DNA of 64,000 nucleotides from Litorilituus sediminis (GTDB taxonomy: Bacteria; Pseudomonadota; Gammaproteobacteria; Enterobacterales; Alteromonadaceae). Made by a program: the position numbers and the translations under genes. The notes under the pieces are model-generated. The model had not been told where the DNA came from. It ran no database searches and saw only the letters and a list, made by a program, of their open reading frames with translations. The stretch lies in contig NZ_CP034759.1 in assembly GCF_004295665.1 (NCBI RefSeq), positions 3,658,001 to 3,722,000 of the forward strand, in the 5' to 3' direction. Below are positions 63,357-64,000 of this stretch, in pieces (positions within the stretch are counted from its first letter, which is position 1; every line of letters begins with the position of its first letter).

Positions 63357-63365
63357 TAATTCGAC

Positions 63366-64000
63366 CTATTTAGGAAAGGTCAATTTGAACTCTTGCTGTT
63401 GCTTAGCGCTATATTTAAGCCCTAAGTGAGCAGCAGTTCTTAGATTGACCGCAAGTAAGGTTGATTTTAAAGCGGCAAAGTCCTTTTGCTCGGGTTGTTT
63501 GTCTAATTCTTGCACCATGGTAAATAAGTGTTTACCTAGGGCAAAGTTATCTGGGTAGGTTGAAAACAGCGCGCCACGTTTGGCATGAGACGGCTTGCTT
63601 GAAAATACCACGACTTCTTTTTTCCATGCCTTTTCTAAGATCAGTGGTAGGGTAATTTTATCGTTGGCTGAGACTCTGTCTAGCGGTAACCAAAGGGCAT
63701 CTTTTTTGGAAACGCCAGAGTCAAACAATTGTTGATAGAAGTTAATGGCATCTTTGGTACTGTCGACCTTTTTTAGATCTAAGCTTAAGCCTTGCGCTTT
63801 AGCCGCTTGCTTAGCTAATTCAATTAGCCAAGCACTTTTTTGGCTATAAGCCACATGTACCTTTTCCACATGCGGGGCAACTTGCTGTAAATAGTTAAAT
63901 AAATAAGCAGGATCGGTAATTAGGCTAATGCCAGAAATACCATTAGGGCTAATTGGTAATGCGCCTGAGACAACATGAAATTCTTTTTTACCATCAGCAG
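63366..64000 (-). CDS. ABC-type substrate-binding protein, N-terminus outside window
   Basis: The frame is open through the right edge, so only about 210 C-terminal residues are seen: EFHVVSGALPISPNGISGI, SLITDPAYLFNYLQQVAP, VEKVHVAYSQKSAWLIELAKQAAK, LTLPLILEKAW-type segments and a C-terminal TAAHLGLKYS. This matches the ABC_sub_bind/TrpX-like group of binding proteins. A GTG at 63869 is not the real start, since clear coding sequence continues upstream. It starts the operon that includes the kinase, receptor and citrate-synthase-like pair. No permease is visible here, so it may serve as a sensory ligand-binding partner. Confidence 0.7.
   Translation of the reverse strand, partial: ADGKKEFHVVSGALPISPNGISGISLITDPAYLFNYLQQVAPHVEKVHVAYSQKSAWLIELAKQAAKAQGLSLDLKKVDSTKDAINFYQQLFDSGVSKKDALWLPLDRVSANDKITLPLILEKAWKKEVVVFSSKPSHAKRGALFSTYPDNFALGKHLFTMVQELDKQPEQKDFAALKSTLLAVNLRTAAHLGLKYSAKQQQEFKLTFPK

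Noticed and set aside
1..64000. CRISPR arrays, tRNA or rRNA genes
   Set aside because: No regular direct-repeat arrays with spacers were seen, and no tRNA or rRNA gene was recognised by eye.

Overview
This 64 kb window comes from an AT-rich gammaproteobacterial chromosome, most likely a marine Alteromonadales of the Colwellia/Thalassotalea type. The clues are an aroF-tyrA pair with a separate pheA, an assimilatory nitrate cluster that carries a PP2C/kinase fusion, lrgAB beside the glyoxylate-shunt genes, a PEP-CTERM protein, and many outer-membrane and periplasmic proteins. The family calls rest on motifs read in the translations. No database search was possible.

Layout: 1-1019 is the end of an IS4-family insertion sequence that runs off the left edge. 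1089-9111 holds a small beta-barrel protein, aroF-tyrA (tyrosine branch of the shikimate pathway) with a structured leader, an orphan periplasmic binding protein, an M13 peptidase, a 264-bp MITE-like element and a GNAT acetyltransferase divergent from a MocR regulator. 10623-13463 is an M16 protease. 13865-23046 is a nitrate assimilation cluster: nirB, nirD, a nitrate/nitrite MFS transporter, a phosphatase-kinase fusion and nasA. 23047-25957 is a strikingly AT-rich stretch with a retropepsin-like protease, a frameshifted exported protein and a small membrane protein.

25958-35264 holds an exonuclease, a PhoD-like phosphatase, a cytochrome b561, an Aer-like chemoreceptor, two tandem secreted tail-collar proteins, a PEP-CTERM protein and an uncharacterised membrane-anchored protein. 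35368-39587 is an RND efflux pair. 39668-46552 holds an outer-membrane protein, an ArsR regulator, pheA, a penicillin-acylase/MAPEG pair and a second 264-bp MITE-like element. 46877-53347 is a glyoxylate-shunt locus: malate synthase G and isocitrate lyase enclose lrgA-lrgB and a LysR regulator, and a related palindromic motif lies upstream of both shunt enzymes.

53566-64000 is the most unusual part. Two convergent operons meet there. The plus-strand operon encodes a REC-REC-PAS-GGDEF-EAL protein and an acetolactate-synthase-like TPP enzyme. The minus-strand operon encodes a substrate-binding protein (cut by the right edge), a sensor histidine kinase, a TonB-dependent receptor and two overlapping half-length citrate-synthase-fold proteins. 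Both of these appear to lack the canonical citrate synthase catalytic residues. The arrangement suggests a sensing-plus-metabolism unit built around an unknown acyl-CoA or 2-oxoacid chemistry.
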